Assembly: GCF_000018865.1 (NCBI RefSeq)
Contig: NC_010175.1
Location: 3,472,001 to 3,536,000 of the forward strand
Source: Chloroflexus aurantiacus J-10-fl
GTDB lineage: Bacteria > Chloroflexota > Chloroflexia > Chloroflexales > Chloroflexaceae
Direction: 5' to 3'
DNA: 64,000 bases
Below are positions 27,778 to 35,750 of the stretch, one piece after another (positions within the stretch are counted from its first letter, which is position 1; each line of letters begins with the position of its first letter). The notes under the pieces were generated by a model. That model was not told the origin of the DNA and did no database searches. It saw only the letters and a program-made list of their open reading frames with translations. Position numbers and translations under genes: made by a program.

Positions 27778-28224
27778 CTACTTCAGAACACCCAATCGCC
27801 GCAACTGAAAGAAGATAAAGCATCCGGCGCAGAAACCGAAGATCAGATTCACTGCCGCCAGCACAACGACCAGCAGCGCCAGGCTCCAGCCGATAACCTC
27901 TGCCCCTAACCACAGGCTCAACGTAGCCAGCAGCAGTACACCAGCCCCAACACCTTGCGCAAAGCGGTGAGGTGCTGCATCTTCCTCGTGCAGGTCAGGA
28001 CGTAACCAGCCCAGGGGGCGCAGGATGTCGCGGTATAGACGCTGGAACAATGCCAGCGCAGGATGGATCACACCAAGAGCAAGGACAACCGCAACGAACG
28101 CAACCAACCAGTGTTGATTGGTAACGAAGGCTGTTAGAACAAGCACGATGATCGCCGCCTGGTTAAAGCGCAGGGCAGTGCGGTCGAAGAGAGCAGGTGG
28201 TGAAGAAAATGCTTTCGCAGACAT
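27778..28224 (-). CDS. DUF4395 membrane protein
   Basis: This 148-residue protein has the DUF4395 layout: an N-terminal FDRTALRFNQ segment, then paired membrane helices (about 18-50 and 92-130), ending GFCAGCFIFFQLRRLG with a CxxC (residues about 131-134) at the membrane boundary. The family function is not established. It is often next to thioredoxin-like or rhodanese genes. It is first in a two-gene unit with the thioredoxin, driven by a near-consensus promoter (TTGACA-17-TAAGAT) about 43 bp upstream. Confidence 0.88.
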   Translation of the reverse strand: MSAKAFSSPPALFDRTALRFNQAAIIVLVLTAFVTNQHWLVAFVAVVLALGVIHPALALFQRLYRDILRPLGWLRPDLHEEDAAPHRFAQGVGAGVLLLATLSLWLGAEVIGWSLALLVVVLAAVNLIFGFCAGCFIFFQLRRLGVLK

Positions 28225-28266
28225 TGTTGACTTCCTTGCGCAATTTTTTCAAGATACCTGTCATTA

Positions 28267-28295
28267 ATCTTACATAAAACGATAGATTTTGTCAA
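28267..28295 (-). promoter_or_regulatory. Sigma-70-type promoter for DUF4395-thioredoxin operon
   Basis: On the minus strand TTGACA (28290-28295) and TAAGAT (28267-28272) are exactly 17 bp apart. It is one of the clearest consensus promoters in the window. Confidence 0.82.
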
Positions 28296-28735
28296 GATTA
28301 TTGATAACAGAACATATCTTTGATTGGGTCATGACTTTGGAGACCGATACAGGCTGTGAAATCATGAAAGGAGAAAACGGCTTCCAGACCAACCCCTATT
28401 GCGTTGCCCAGCACGATAACGGTATGGAAGTTGTCTTCGCCATCGTGAAAAGGCTTTACGACCACCAGGTAGTCCTGAACGGTATGGACAAGAACGGACT
28501 ACGGTCATGACAGGAATCGCTCAGGAACGACTGAGGAATTGCCTGCACTATCCCTGTACGATGGAGGCAGACACTTTATTCCGCACGCCACATCACGTGC
28601 CACGTGTATCACTGTGTGTCTGGAGAATATGCTGTACAGCGACCACTGTGGTACAGTGTGTGCACGGATACGGGTACTGTAAGGGGAGAGCACCTGTGAT
28701 CGGCCTTGAAAAAATCGACCCTCAACATATAATAA
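28296..28735. other. Gene-free gap before the initiator tRNA
   Basis: No supported gene. A 59-codon plus-strand frame from ATG 28331 to 28510 has no good ribosome binding site and no family likeness. Nothing else stands out before the tRNA terminator. Confidence 0.5.
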
Positions 28736-28763
28736 AGCGACAGAACTTGTGGGTTCTGTCGCT
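28736..28763 (-). terminator. Rho-independent terminator of tRNA-fMet
   Basis: AGCGACAGAAC and GTTCTGTCGCT form a perfect 11-bp stem with a 6-nt loop. On the minus strand it is followed by TTATT, eight bases after the tRNA 3' end. Confidence 0.85.
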
Positions 28764-28770
28764 CTTTTGG

Positions 28771-28842
28771 TAGCGGCGGCAGGATTCGAACCTGCGACCT
28801 TCGGGTTATGAGCCCGACGAGCTGCCACTGCTCCACGCCGCG
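28771..28842 (-). tRNA. Initiator tRNA-Met (CAT)
   Basis: A full cloverleaf of 72 nt without encoded CCA. The anticodon loop is CTCATAA, so the anticodon is CAT. Three G-C pairs in the anticodon stem (GGG/CCC), an A11-T24 pair and an unpaired first position (C1 opposite T72) are hallmarks of the initiator tRNA that binds IF2 and the ribosomal P site. The T arm is GCAGG-TTCGAAT-CCTGC. The E. coli initiator has C1/A72 instead, so the mismatch here differs but serves the same recognition. A terminator follows and an extended -10 precedes it. Confidence 0.93.
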
Positions 28843-28854
28843 CCAGCATTTAAT

Positions 28855-28863
28855 ACTATAGCA
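28855..28863 (-). promoter_or_regulatory. Extended -10 promoter for tRNA-fMet
   Basis: TGCTATAGT on the minus strand, about 13 bp before the tRNA 5' end. The sequence is nearly symmetric (TACTATAG on plus) and may also serve the GNAT gene. Confidence 0.55.
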
Positions 28864-28870
28864 GGGTAGA

Positions 28871-29386
28871 ATGCCTATGTCAAGAGGTTTTTCGCTACAA
28901 AGTGTTGTTGTGCATGCCGAAACCCCGGCTCAACTCGCCCTCATTCGTGACCTCTTCCGCGAGTATGCCGCCGGATTGCCAATCGACTTAGCGTATCAAG
29001 GTTTTGACACCGAACTGGCAAGCCTTCCCGGTGCTTATGCTCCACCGCGCGGACGGCTGCTGCTGGCTATGGTTGATGAGACCGCAGCCGGCTGTGTAGC
29101 GCTACGTCCACTGAGCGATACCATCTGTGAGCTAAAACGCCTCTATGTGCGACCGGCGTTTCGCCACTTGGGATTAGGGCGATACCTGACAAGATACATG
29201 CTCAATGAAGCATCTACCATTGGCTACGAATATATGCGTCTTGATACCCTTCCTTCAATGCACAGTGCAATTCACCTTTACGAGTCGCTCGGTTTTATGC
29301 GCTGTGCACCGTACTATCCGACACCTATCGCCGATACGGTCTTTATGGAACGGCGGCTGGCAGACAGAGCTACGAATGGTGAGTAG
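28871..29386 (+). CDS. GNAT family N-acetyltransferase
   Basis: This 171-residue protein has the GNAT fold with a clear acetyl-CoA loop: LKRLYVRPAFRHLGLGRYLT (about 99-118; the R/Q-x-x-G-x-G/A motif A is RHLGLG). Motif B follows (MRLDTLPSMHSAIHLYESLGF). It transfers an acetyl group from acetyl-CoA to an amine; the acceptor is unknown. The ATG at 28871 is very near the tRNA promoter; an ATG at 28880 is also possible. The 5' leader would be very short. Confidence 0.9.
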   Translation: MPMSRGFSLQSVVVHAETPAQLALIRDLFREYAAGLPIDLAYQGFDTELASLPGAYAPPRGRLLLAMVDETAAGCVALRPLSDTICELKRLYVRPAFRHLGLGRYLTRYMLNEASTIGYEYMRLDTLPSMHSAIHLYESLGFMRCAPYYPTPIADTVFMERRLADRATNGE

Positions 29387-29436
29387 TCTCTGCGTTGCCA
29401 GCCACTTTAGCGAATAGAGCTGTTCCTTCCATTCAC

Positions 29437-30621
29437 CTACCGCACCGAACGGTAACCACCGGCCACTCCTCGTGGTGACAGCACCAGTTGCCAGAGCTGG
29501 CTGGCCCGTGCCATAAAGCTACCGGCGCTCATCAGCAGATAGAGACGCCACATCCGGTAGAAGCGCTCGTTGTAACGGGCAGACAATTGTGGCCATGCCC
29601 GCTCGAAATTGGCGTGCCATGCTTTGAGCGTAGTCACGTAGTTGATCCCGAAGTTATGCCAGTCTTCCAGCACAAAGAGACCCTCGAATGCCGCTGTGAG
29701 TAATCGCGGCGAGGGCAACATCGAGTTGGGGAAGATGTAGCGCTCGATCCAGGCATCACGGCCCTGGTATGCCACGTTGGTGCCAATCGTGTGCAGCAGA
29801 AGTAAGCCATCATCAGCCAGACAGCGCCGCGCGACCTGCATAAAGGTGCGATAGTTACGGTAGCCAACATGCTCGAACATGCCAACGGAAATGATGCGAT
29901 CAAACGTTCCGCGTGTCTGCCGGTAATCTTCCAACCTGATCTCAACCGGCAAACCGCGACATCGTTCACTCGCCAGCGCGGCCTGTTCTTTTGACACGGT
30001 GATGCCGACTACATGTACCCCATAACGCTCAGCCAGATACTGCGCAGTACCGCCCCAACCACAGCCAATGTCGAGCACGCGCAGCCCCGGCTGCAGGTCG
30101 AGTTTACGGGCAATCAGGTCGAGTTTGGCCTCCTGTGCTTCATCGAGCGTGCGCGCCCCACTATCCCAGTAGGCACAACTGTAAATCATACGCCGATCAA
30201 GCATCGCCTCGTAGAGATCGTTGCCAATATCGTAGTGGTGCTCTCCAATCACGAACGCACCTTTGCCACGCTGCCGATTTATAAACCGACTGTCAAACCA
30301 GAGCGGGATGCGTGCCAGCCAGCCGATTGTCTGGGGTGCCTGCACACTCAACAGACGACGAATACACTCATCAATTGCCTCACAGTCCCACCAGCCATCC
30401 ATGTACGCTTCGCCCAACCCTAGTGAGCCATGGAGCAGGCAGCGCAGATATAACCGTTCATCATGAACCTGAATGTCCCACGGTTGCGTGCCATTGACCG
30501 TAATGCCGGCAGCAGCAAGCAGTTTGAGCGCGTATGATCGCGCCAGTTTGTGCAGTCCGTCGTTCGTTGATCGAGGGGTTTGCGGAGTCGTTGTTATTGA
30601 AGCCAGTCCATGTTTTGCCAT
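29437..30621 (-). CDS. cfa: Cyclopropane-fatty-acyl-phospholipid synthase
   Basis: This 394-residue protein belongs to the CFA synthase family. It has the AdoMet-binding motif VLDIGCGWGG and the downstream family segments GITVSKEQ, SVGMFEHVGYRNY and MYSC-like MIYSCAYW. CFA synthase adds a methylene bridge from AdoMet across the double bond of an unsaturated acyl chain in membrane phospholipid. It is a soluble enzyme acting at the membrane surface. AGGAGG sets the start at 30621; a longer frame begins at 30669. It is transcribed divergently from a MarR-type regulator, with two palindromes between them, so it is likely under that regulator's control. Confidence 0.93.
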   Translation of the reverse strand: MAKHGLASITTTPQTPRSTNDGLHKLARSYALKLLAAAGITVNGTQPWDIQVHDERLYLRCLLHGSLGLGEAYMDGWWDCEAIDECIRRLLSVQAPQTIGWLARIPLWFDSRFINRQRGKGAFVIGEHHYDIGNDLYEAMLDRRMIYSCAYWDSGARTLDEAQEAKLDLIARKLDLQPGLRVLDIGCGWGGTAQYLAERYGVHVVGITVSKEQAALASERCRGLPVEIRLEDYRQTRGTFDRIISVGMFEHVGYRNYRTFMQVARRCLADDGLLLLHTIGTNVAYQGRDAWIERYIFPNSMLPSPRLLTAAFEGLFVLEDWHNFGINYVTTLKAWHANFERAWPQLSARYNERFYRMWRLYLLMSAGSFMARASQLWQLVLSPRGVAGGYRSVR

Positions 30622-30730
30622 ATGTGATCCTCCTGTCCAAGTTTTGCAAAACAATTGAACACACTTCATAACCTTGCTTGCCGCATATTCACCTAAAATA
30701 CTATTTCATCACTTGTCACCCCCTCAAAAG

Positions 30731-30771
30731 AGCAGTATACTGCTTGCAAAGAAAACGGTTGCACATGTGCA
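30731..30771. promoter_or_regulatory. Two palindromes between cfa and marR, candidate operator
   Basis: AGCAGTATACTGCT (30731-30744) and TGCACATGTGCA (30760-30771) are perfect palindromes 15 bp apart in the divergent cfa/marR region. The first contains TATACT on both strands and could be a shared -10 as well as a binding site. MarR dimers commonly bind such palindromes; the assignment is inference. Confidence 0.5.
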
Positions 30772-30782
30772 GGTTTACTATT

Positions 30783-31253
30783 ATGAAACAACACGAAGCT
30801 CGTTCACATTTGCCACATCAGCTTATCCATGACGTGTACGTGCTGCTTGACGATGGCGACCGGCGAGCATTGTCACACGTCAATTTGACCCCGCTCGAGT
30901 TTAATTTGTTGCTCCAGTTAGACCTTGAGCAGGGGCAACGACTGACTGATGTTGGCGCCAAACTGCTCTGTGTTAAGAGCACCATTACGCGGTTGGTGGA
31001 TCGCCTCGAACGCGACGGTTTGGTCAAGCGCAATCCCGATCCTGATGATCGGCGGGCACAGCGGCTGATCCTGACGCCACGCGGAGCCGCAGTGCGTGCC
31101 GAGGCGCTGGCAATGCACAATGCGGCTGTCGAGCGCCGGATGGGCTTGCTCGATGAGCAGGAACAGGAGCAGTTAACACGACTACTGCTCAAGCTGCGTG
31201 ATGGATTGGCCGCCGATCTGGCCGCCCAGCAGACTGTTGAAGCTGAGTCATAA
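30783..31253 (+). CDS. MarR family transcriptional regulator
   Basis: This 156-residue protein has the MarR winged helix: LTDVGAKLLCVKSTITRLVDRLERDGLVKRNPDPDDRRAQRLILTPRG, where the DRR wing is the family signature. MarR proteins act as dimers and usually repress divergent genes until a small ligand binds. Divergent to cfa, so cfa is the likely target. I chose the ATG at 30783 to give the usual length; an ATG at 30765 would add six residues but lies in the TGCACATGTGCA palindrome, which would then be internal. Its start has no strong ribosome binding site. Confidence 0.88.
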   Translation: MKQHEARSHLPHQLIHDVYVLLDDGDRRALSHVNLTPLEFNLLLQLDLEQGQRLTDVGAKLLCVKSTITRLVDRLERDGLVKRNPDPDDRRAQRLILTPRGAAVRAEALAMHNAAVERRMGLLDEQEQEQLTRLLLKLRDGLAADLAAQQTVEAES

Positions 31254-31336
31254 TATTTGCCATACATCGTGCGCACCTTTGCCTGGGTCTGAACGGTATC
31301 TTTTATAGTACCGCGTTTTTGACAACAGGCAAAGCG

Positions 31337-32851
31337 ATGAATCTGATTCGACTCGCAATCGGTTGGCTGGTCGGGATTGGCCTGGCAGGTTCGTTCAATG
31401 TTCCGTTGCCCTGGTGGCTGATTGTGGCTACCGTGGCGCTGGTGGGGTTACCGTTTGACCGCAGCTCTCAACGCTGGCTGGCCCTCTCGGTGCTGTGCTG
31501 CGCGTTGGGAGGTGTTCGTTTTCATGTTGCTCAACCCCTGATCGGCCCGCAGCATATTGAGCGTTGGGCTGATACTAACCGTCTCACTCTGGTTGGCTAT
31601 GTAGCAGAGGAACCCCGCCGTGATGATCGGGGTCAGCAACTTGTTGTCGAAGTTACCCATACCCGCACCTCCGAACGGTTCGTTATGACGGAAGGGCGGG
31701 TTCTGGTGCGGGTACCGCCCTATCCGCCATATTATCCAGGCGACCGGCTCTGGCTGGAAGGAGATCTGAGCAGGCCGGCTACTGCACAGCGGGTAGGGGA
31801 ATTTGACTACCGGGTCTACCTGGCGCGGCGCAATATCTTCGTGCTCATGCATCGGCCCACAGTGATCCGGCAACTCGACAAGCCGGTCACGAATTGGGGG
31901 ATAAAACAGATCAGTCAGTTCCGTGAACATTGTCGGCAGATTATCTTGCGCCTCTTACCCGAACCCCAGGCAGCGCTGACAATTGGGATTTTGCTCGGTA
32001 TTCAGGCCGGGTTACCAGAAACCACCCGCACGGCTTTCGCAGCGACCGGAACATCGCATATTCTGGTTGTTTCAGGCTGGAATTTCAGCATTGCCGCAGC
32101 AGCGCTGGCAGCCCTGGCCCGATTGTTGCGCCTGCCGCCCTGGCCCGCCTTCTGGCTGAGTCTGGCAATCATGTGGATATATGCCGGTTTCACCGGTGCT
32201 TCAGCAGCCGTTATACGGGCGGCAATGATGGCGAGTCTTGCGCTTTTGGCCCGCACCGCCGAGCGGCAGAGTGAACCCTGGCGCCTGTTGCTGGCTGCAT
32301 GCTGGCTGTTAACCCTGATCAATCCGCAAACACTGTGGGATTTAGGCTTCCAGTTATCGGCGCTGGCTACGGCCAGTCTGTTCGCATTTGGCAAGCCGGT
32401 TGATCACTGGCTGGATACGGTACGCTGGCCCCCTCATCCGGTGGTAGATGCGATGCGCGAGGCACTCGGTGCAACCCTGGCTGCCCAGGTCTTGACCCTG
32501 CCGCTGATGCTCTACCACTTCGGGAATCTCTCCCTCATCGCTCCGCTGGCCAATATTGTGATCGTACCGGTTGTTCCTTTTGCCATGTTACTCGGTGGTT
32601 GTGCCCTTCTCGGTGGTCTGGTCTGGCTACCGTTGGGTCAGTGGCTGGCGCTGTGTGCCTGGCTCCCGCTAAGCTGGATCAACAGCGTTGCGATGTTGCT
32701 GGCAGAGCCGGCGTGGGCCGTTGTCCGACTCCCGGTGTTTCCACTCTGGCTATTAGTCGTTATGTATGTCGTGATTGCCAGTGTCTGGTGGCGATGGGTA
32801 CGAGATGATGGGCAGGTAAATGCTGCGGCTGTCAGATCATCCGTGGACTGA
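31337..32851 (+). CDS. ComEC/Rec2-type competence membrane protein, short form
   Basis: This 504-residue membrane protein has the DUF4131 region (about 60-170) and the ComEC core (about 205-480), including GILLGIQAGLPETTRTAF and GTSHILVVSGWNFSIAA. ComEC forms the DNA-uptake channel of naturally competent bacteria. Full-length proteins (about 700-800 residues) end in a metallo-beta-lactamase-type nuclease domain; this one stops after the transmembrane core with a normal stop codon. The nuclease part may be encoded elsewhere or be absent. I chose the ATG at 31337. No other competence gene is in the window. Confidence 0.86.
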   Translation: MNLIRLAIGWLVGIGLAGSFNVPLPWWLIVATVALVGLPFDRSSQRWLALSVLCCALGGVRFHVAQPLIGPQHIERWADTNRLTLVGYVAEEPRRDDRGQQLVVEVTHTRTSERFVMTEGRVLVRVPPYPPYYPGDRLWLEGDLSRPATAQRVGEFDYRVYLARRNIFVLMHRPTVIRQLDKPVTNWGIKQISQFREHCRQIILRLLPEPQAALTIGILLGIQAGLPETTRTAFAATGTSHILVVSGWNFSIAAAALAALARLLRLPPWPAFWLSLAIMWIYAGFTGASAAVIRAAMMASLALLARTAERQSEPWRLLLAACWLLTLINPQTLWDLGFQLSALATASLFAFGKPVDHWLDTVRWPPHPVVDAMREALGATLAAQVLTLPLMLYHFGNLSLIAPLANIVIVPVVPFAMLLGGCALLGGLVWLPLGQWLALCAWLPLSWINSVAMLLAEPAWAVVRLPVFPLWLLVVMYVVIASVWWRWVRDDGQVNAAAVRSSVD

Positions 32852-33064
32852 TACTCACTGCACGCTTACGGGAATGAGAGGTTGCTACTCTCAAGGTACG
32901 CGACATAGGCATTCCCCTGGGAGCGCGCGCCTCCGGCGCGCTCATCAGTGGCGCGGGCTGGAAGCTCGCGTGCAGGCATCATCTCCACCGCCGTCAGGTG
33001 CTGGCCGTGGCCGCTGGTACACAGGCACGAACCCGGTGCAACAACACGCCTACACGCAGGTATC

Positions 33065-33260
33065 GCATTTATTCCTGACCGACTCGATGATCGAAACAAG
33101 CGCATCCAGCATTCCCGTGACCAGGATGGGTAACGGTGTACCACGCGCCGAATCATAAGCACGGCTGGCGCGGCAGCCATGCTGCCGCACTCCAAACCCT
33201 GCGACACGCACATAATGTGCGCGTAAGGCAACCCATCCAGCACGTAATAGCACGGCTGGA
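33065..33260. repeat. Duplicated non-coding segment, copy 2
   Basis: Counterpart of 20205-20400. It carries the same order of blocks around GCGGCAGC-CAT-GCTGCCGC-ACTCCA. The two copies differ at many positions, so the duplication is old or under selection. Confidence 0.7.
33170..33188. repeat. REP-like hairpin, CCGCACTCCA family
   Basis: GCGGCAGC and GCTGCCGC form an 8-bp stem around CAT, followed by ACTCCA. It lies inside the duplicated segment. Confidence 0.7.
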
Positions 33261-33483
33261 GCTGCGCATTGTCACCGGGCCAGTCGCCCAAAACAGCATC
33301 CATGGCGATCATACCCGCTGATACACCCGTGGTTGATACCAGTTGCAGGTAATGCATTGCCCAGCGGGGGCGGTTGAGGGTGGGGGCGTGTCGCATACCT
33401 ATGGCAGCATGACCGGTGTACCACACACCTGTCAGTGCGCTGTCGTGGTGCGCACACGCTGGCCTCTCCTGGGATCACGCGCC

Positions 33484-33672
33484 TCCTACCCCTACCTCCT
33501 ATCTTCTACCTCCTACCCTACCTCTACCTCCTACCCCTACCTTCTATCTTCTACCTCCTACCCTACCTCCTATCTTCTACCTCCTACCCCTACCTCCTAC
33601 TTCCTATCTCCTACTTCCTATCTCCTACTTCCTATCTCCTACTTCCTATCTCCTACTTCCTATCTCCTATTT
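33484..33672. repeat. Pyrimidine-rich heptamer repeat tract
   Basis: About 190 bp built from variants of CTCCTAY, where TA steps recur about every seven bases (CCTACCT, CCTATCT, TCTACCT...). The last 70 bp are nearly perfect 14-bp units (CTACTTCCTATCTC). One strand is almost free of G. It sits directly before the promoter of the S9 peptidase. Heptanucleotide tandem repeats are known from cyanobacteria as STRR elements; whether these are related is unknown. Confidence 0.85.
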
Positions 33673-33693
33673 CCTCCCTCACCCCTCACAGTA

Positions 33694-33702
33694 TGTTATG
33701 AT
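33694..33702 (+). promoter_or_regulatory. Extended -10 promoter for the S9 peptidase
   Basis: TGTTATGAT, immediately after the heptamer tract. With transcription starting near 33709, the ATG at 33715 would be almost leaderless, so the ATG at 33739 is favoured. Confidence 0.55.
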
Positions 33703-33738
33703 AAAGAAGGTAACATGCACAGCAGAACGAGGTTCATT

Positions 33739-35628
33739 ATGGCCCAGATTGCCCCCTACGGTAGTTGGCGCTCGCCAATCTCCGCTGAAATGCTCGTCGC
33801 CAGACAAGTGAGCCTGAACTGGCCCGCTATCGATGGTGCCGATATCTATTGGATTGAGGGTCGGCCCCAGGAGGGCGGACGCAATGTCCTGGTACGCCGC
33901 ACTGCCGATGGTGTGGTCAGCGATGTCACACCACCAGACATGAATGTACGCACACTGGTACACGAGTATGGCGGCGCCAGCTATACGGTCGATCAGGGTG
34001 AGGTGTTTTTTGTCGAATTTCGCGACCAACTGCTATACCGCCAGCGTCCCGGCGAGCTGCCGGTTGCGGTAGGTACTCCCGATGGGCTACGCTTTGCCGA
34101 GATGCAGGTTGATCGCCGACGCAACCGCATCATTGCGATTGGCGAAGATCATCGCGGTACCGGCGAAGCCCAAAACTATCTGGTGGCAGTTGATCTGGAT
34201 AGTGGTGCGATCACACCTCTCCATACCGGACGTGATTTCGTTGCTGCACCCCGGCTCAGTCCCGATGGCAACTGGCTGGCCTGGTTAGCCTGGGATCATC
34301 CCAATATGCCCTGGGATGCCGCTGAGCTGTGGGTGGCTCCGATCCTGGAGGATGGCAGTCTCGGTTCGGCTCGTCAACTGGCCGGTGGCGCCGGCGATTC
34401 ATGCTTCCAGCCAGAATGGACGACCGACGGTCAGGTACTGGTCGTCGCCGAGCGGACTGGCTGGTGGAACCTGTATCGGCTCGATCTTGCCGGCAACGCG
34501 ACACCACTGTACCCGCTCGATGCCGAATTTGGTCAACCACTCTGGCAGCCGGGCATGCGCACCTATGTCCCCCTGGCTGATGGCCGGGTTCTGGCGACAT
34601 ATTGCCGGCAGAGTCGCTGGCATATGGTGATCATTGAGCGTGATGGTAGTATTCATCCCATCGATCTGCCGGTGTCGGTGATTAACATTGTCAATGGCAC
34701 CGGTGAGCGTGTGGTGTTTACCGGCAGCTCACCAACCACACCAACGACCCTGTTCCTGCTCGACCTGAGCGATCAGTCGCTATTGCCGCTGCGGCGTAGC
34801 GGTGAATTGCCGGTTGACCCGGCTTATCTATCTCTGCCAGAGGTCATCAGCTTTCCGAGTGCCGGTGGTCGCACTGCTTACGGCATCTTCTACCCACCGC
34901 ACAACCCCGATTTTGTCGCGCCAGAAGGCGAATTACCGCCCCTGCTGGTTATGATCCACGGCGGACCAACCGCTGCTGCCCAACCAACCCTTCGCCTATC
35001 GATCCAGTACTGGACAAGTCGGGGCATTGGGGTGTTGGATGTGAATTATGGTGGAAGTACCGGCTTTGGTCGCGCTTATCGCGAGCTACTCGATGGGGCG
35101 TGGGGTGTCGTTGATGTAGAGGATTGTATTGCCGGTGCCCAATTTCTCGCTGCTACCGGGCGGGCTGATCCCAACCGGCTGCTGATCACCGGAGGGAGTG
35201 CCGGTGGGTTTACCGTACTGGCCGCACTCGCATTCCACAAGGTCTTCCGCGCCGGTGCCAGCCACTTCGGCGTGGCCGATCTGGCAGCATTGGCTCGCGA
35301 CACGCACAAGTTCGAGTCGCGTTATCTCGACCGCCTGGTCGGCCCATACCCTGAGCGCGCAGACCTCTACGAGGCACGCTCACCGCTCACTCACGCCGAT
35401 CAAATTACCAGTCCGGTGATCTTCTTTCAGGGGTTAGAAGATAAGGTTGTTCCGCCAGCCCAATCGGAAATGATGTACGAGGCATTACGTTCACGGGGCG
35501 TCTACACCGAATATGTCCCCTTCCCCGGCGAACAACACGGTTTTCGCAAGGCCGAAAACATCATCACCGCAATCGAGCGCGAACTGGCCTTCTACGGCAA
35601 CGTGTTGGGATTCACCCCGGCGCAGTAG
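33739..35628 (+). CDS. S9 family prolyl oligopeptidase-type peptidase
   Basis: With the ATG at 33739 the protein has 629 residues. An N-terminal beta-propeller (about 30-350) with LSPDGNWLAWLAWD repeats is followed by an alpha/beta-hydrolase domain (about 375-625). The catalytic triad is Ser487 in GGSAGGF, Asp568 in LEDKVVPP and His600 in EQHGF. It resembles acylaminoacyl peptidases/dipeptidyl aminopeptidases, which cut short peptides in the cytoplasm; no signal peptide is seen. ATG at 33715 is in frame with AAGAAGG before it and remains possible. The upstream low-complexity frame is not part of the gene. A terminator follows. Confidence 0.92.
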   Translation: MAQIAPYGSWRSPISAEMLVARQVSLNWPAIDGADIYWIEGRPQEGGRNVLVRRTADGVVSDVTPPDMNVRTLVHEYGGASYTVDQGEVFFVEFRDQLLYRQRPGELPVAVGTPDGLRFAEMQVDRRRNRIIAIGEDHRGTGEAQNYLVAVDLDSGAITPLHTGRDFVAAPRLSPDGNWLAWLAWDHPNMPWDAAELWVAPILEDGSLGSARQLAGGAGDSCFQPEWTTDGQVLVVAERTGWWNLYRLDLAGNATPLYPLDAEFGQPLWQPGMRTYVPLADGRVLATYCRQSRWHMVIIERDGSIHPIDLPVSVINIVNGTGERVVFTGSSPTTPTTLFLLDLSDQSLLPLRRSGELPVDPAYLSLPEVISFPSAGGRTAYGIFYPPHNPDFVAPEGELPPLLVMIHGGPTAAAQPTLRLSIQYWTSRGIGVLDVNYGGSTGFGRAYRELLDGAWGVVDVEDCIAGAQFLAATGRADPNRLLITGGSAGGFTVLAALAFHKVFRAGASHFGVADLAALARDTHKFESRYLDRLVGPYPERADLYEARSPLTHADQITSPVIFFQGLEDKVVPPAQSEMMYEALRSRGVYTEYVPFPGEQHGFRKAENIITAIERELAFYGNVLGFTPAQ

Positions 35629-35653
35629 CTGACACCTCTCTTGTGCAACCGTA

Positions 35654-35683
35654 GAGCGAGATGACGGTTTCCTCATCTCGCTC
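35654..35683 (+). terminator. Terminator after the S9 peptidase
   Basis: GAGCGAGATGA and TCATCTCGCTC form a perfect 11-bp stem with an 8-nt loop. CTCTTCATT follows. Confidence 0.72.
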
Positions 35684-35706
35684 CTCTTCATTGCGAACCG
35701 GTTGCG

Positions 35707-35715
35707 TGCTATACT
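35707..35715 (+). promoter_or_regulatory. Extended -10 promoter for the histidine kinase
   Basis: TGCTATACT, 35 bp before the proposed TTG start at 35751. Confidence 0.6.
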
Positions 35716-35750
35716 TAGACCATCAATACATCAGACGTGGGAGTAGAGCC

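Larger units (their letters stand above)
32852..33693. other. Repeat-rich gene-free gap
   Basis: No gene is supported. It contains a GC-rich hairpin near 32922-32942 (GAGCGCGC...GCGCGCTC), copy 2 of the duplicated segment (33065-33260) and a heptamer-repeat tract (33484-33672). An open frame runs through it into the S9 peptidase, but it translates to low-complexity LLPLPP-like sequence and is not coding. Confidence 0.65.

Noticed and set aside
28331-28510. Small plus-strand frame (59 codons) before the initiator tRNA
   Set aside because: No convincing ribosome binding site and no recognisable family; left as non-coding.
33484-33672. CRISPR array
   Set aside because: The repeats are continuous heptamers without unique spacers, and no cas gene is present.
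33343-33738. N-terminal extension of the S9 peptidase through the heptamer tract
   Set aside because: It would translate to repetitive LLPLPP/SYLL sequence and is cut by the promoter at 33694.
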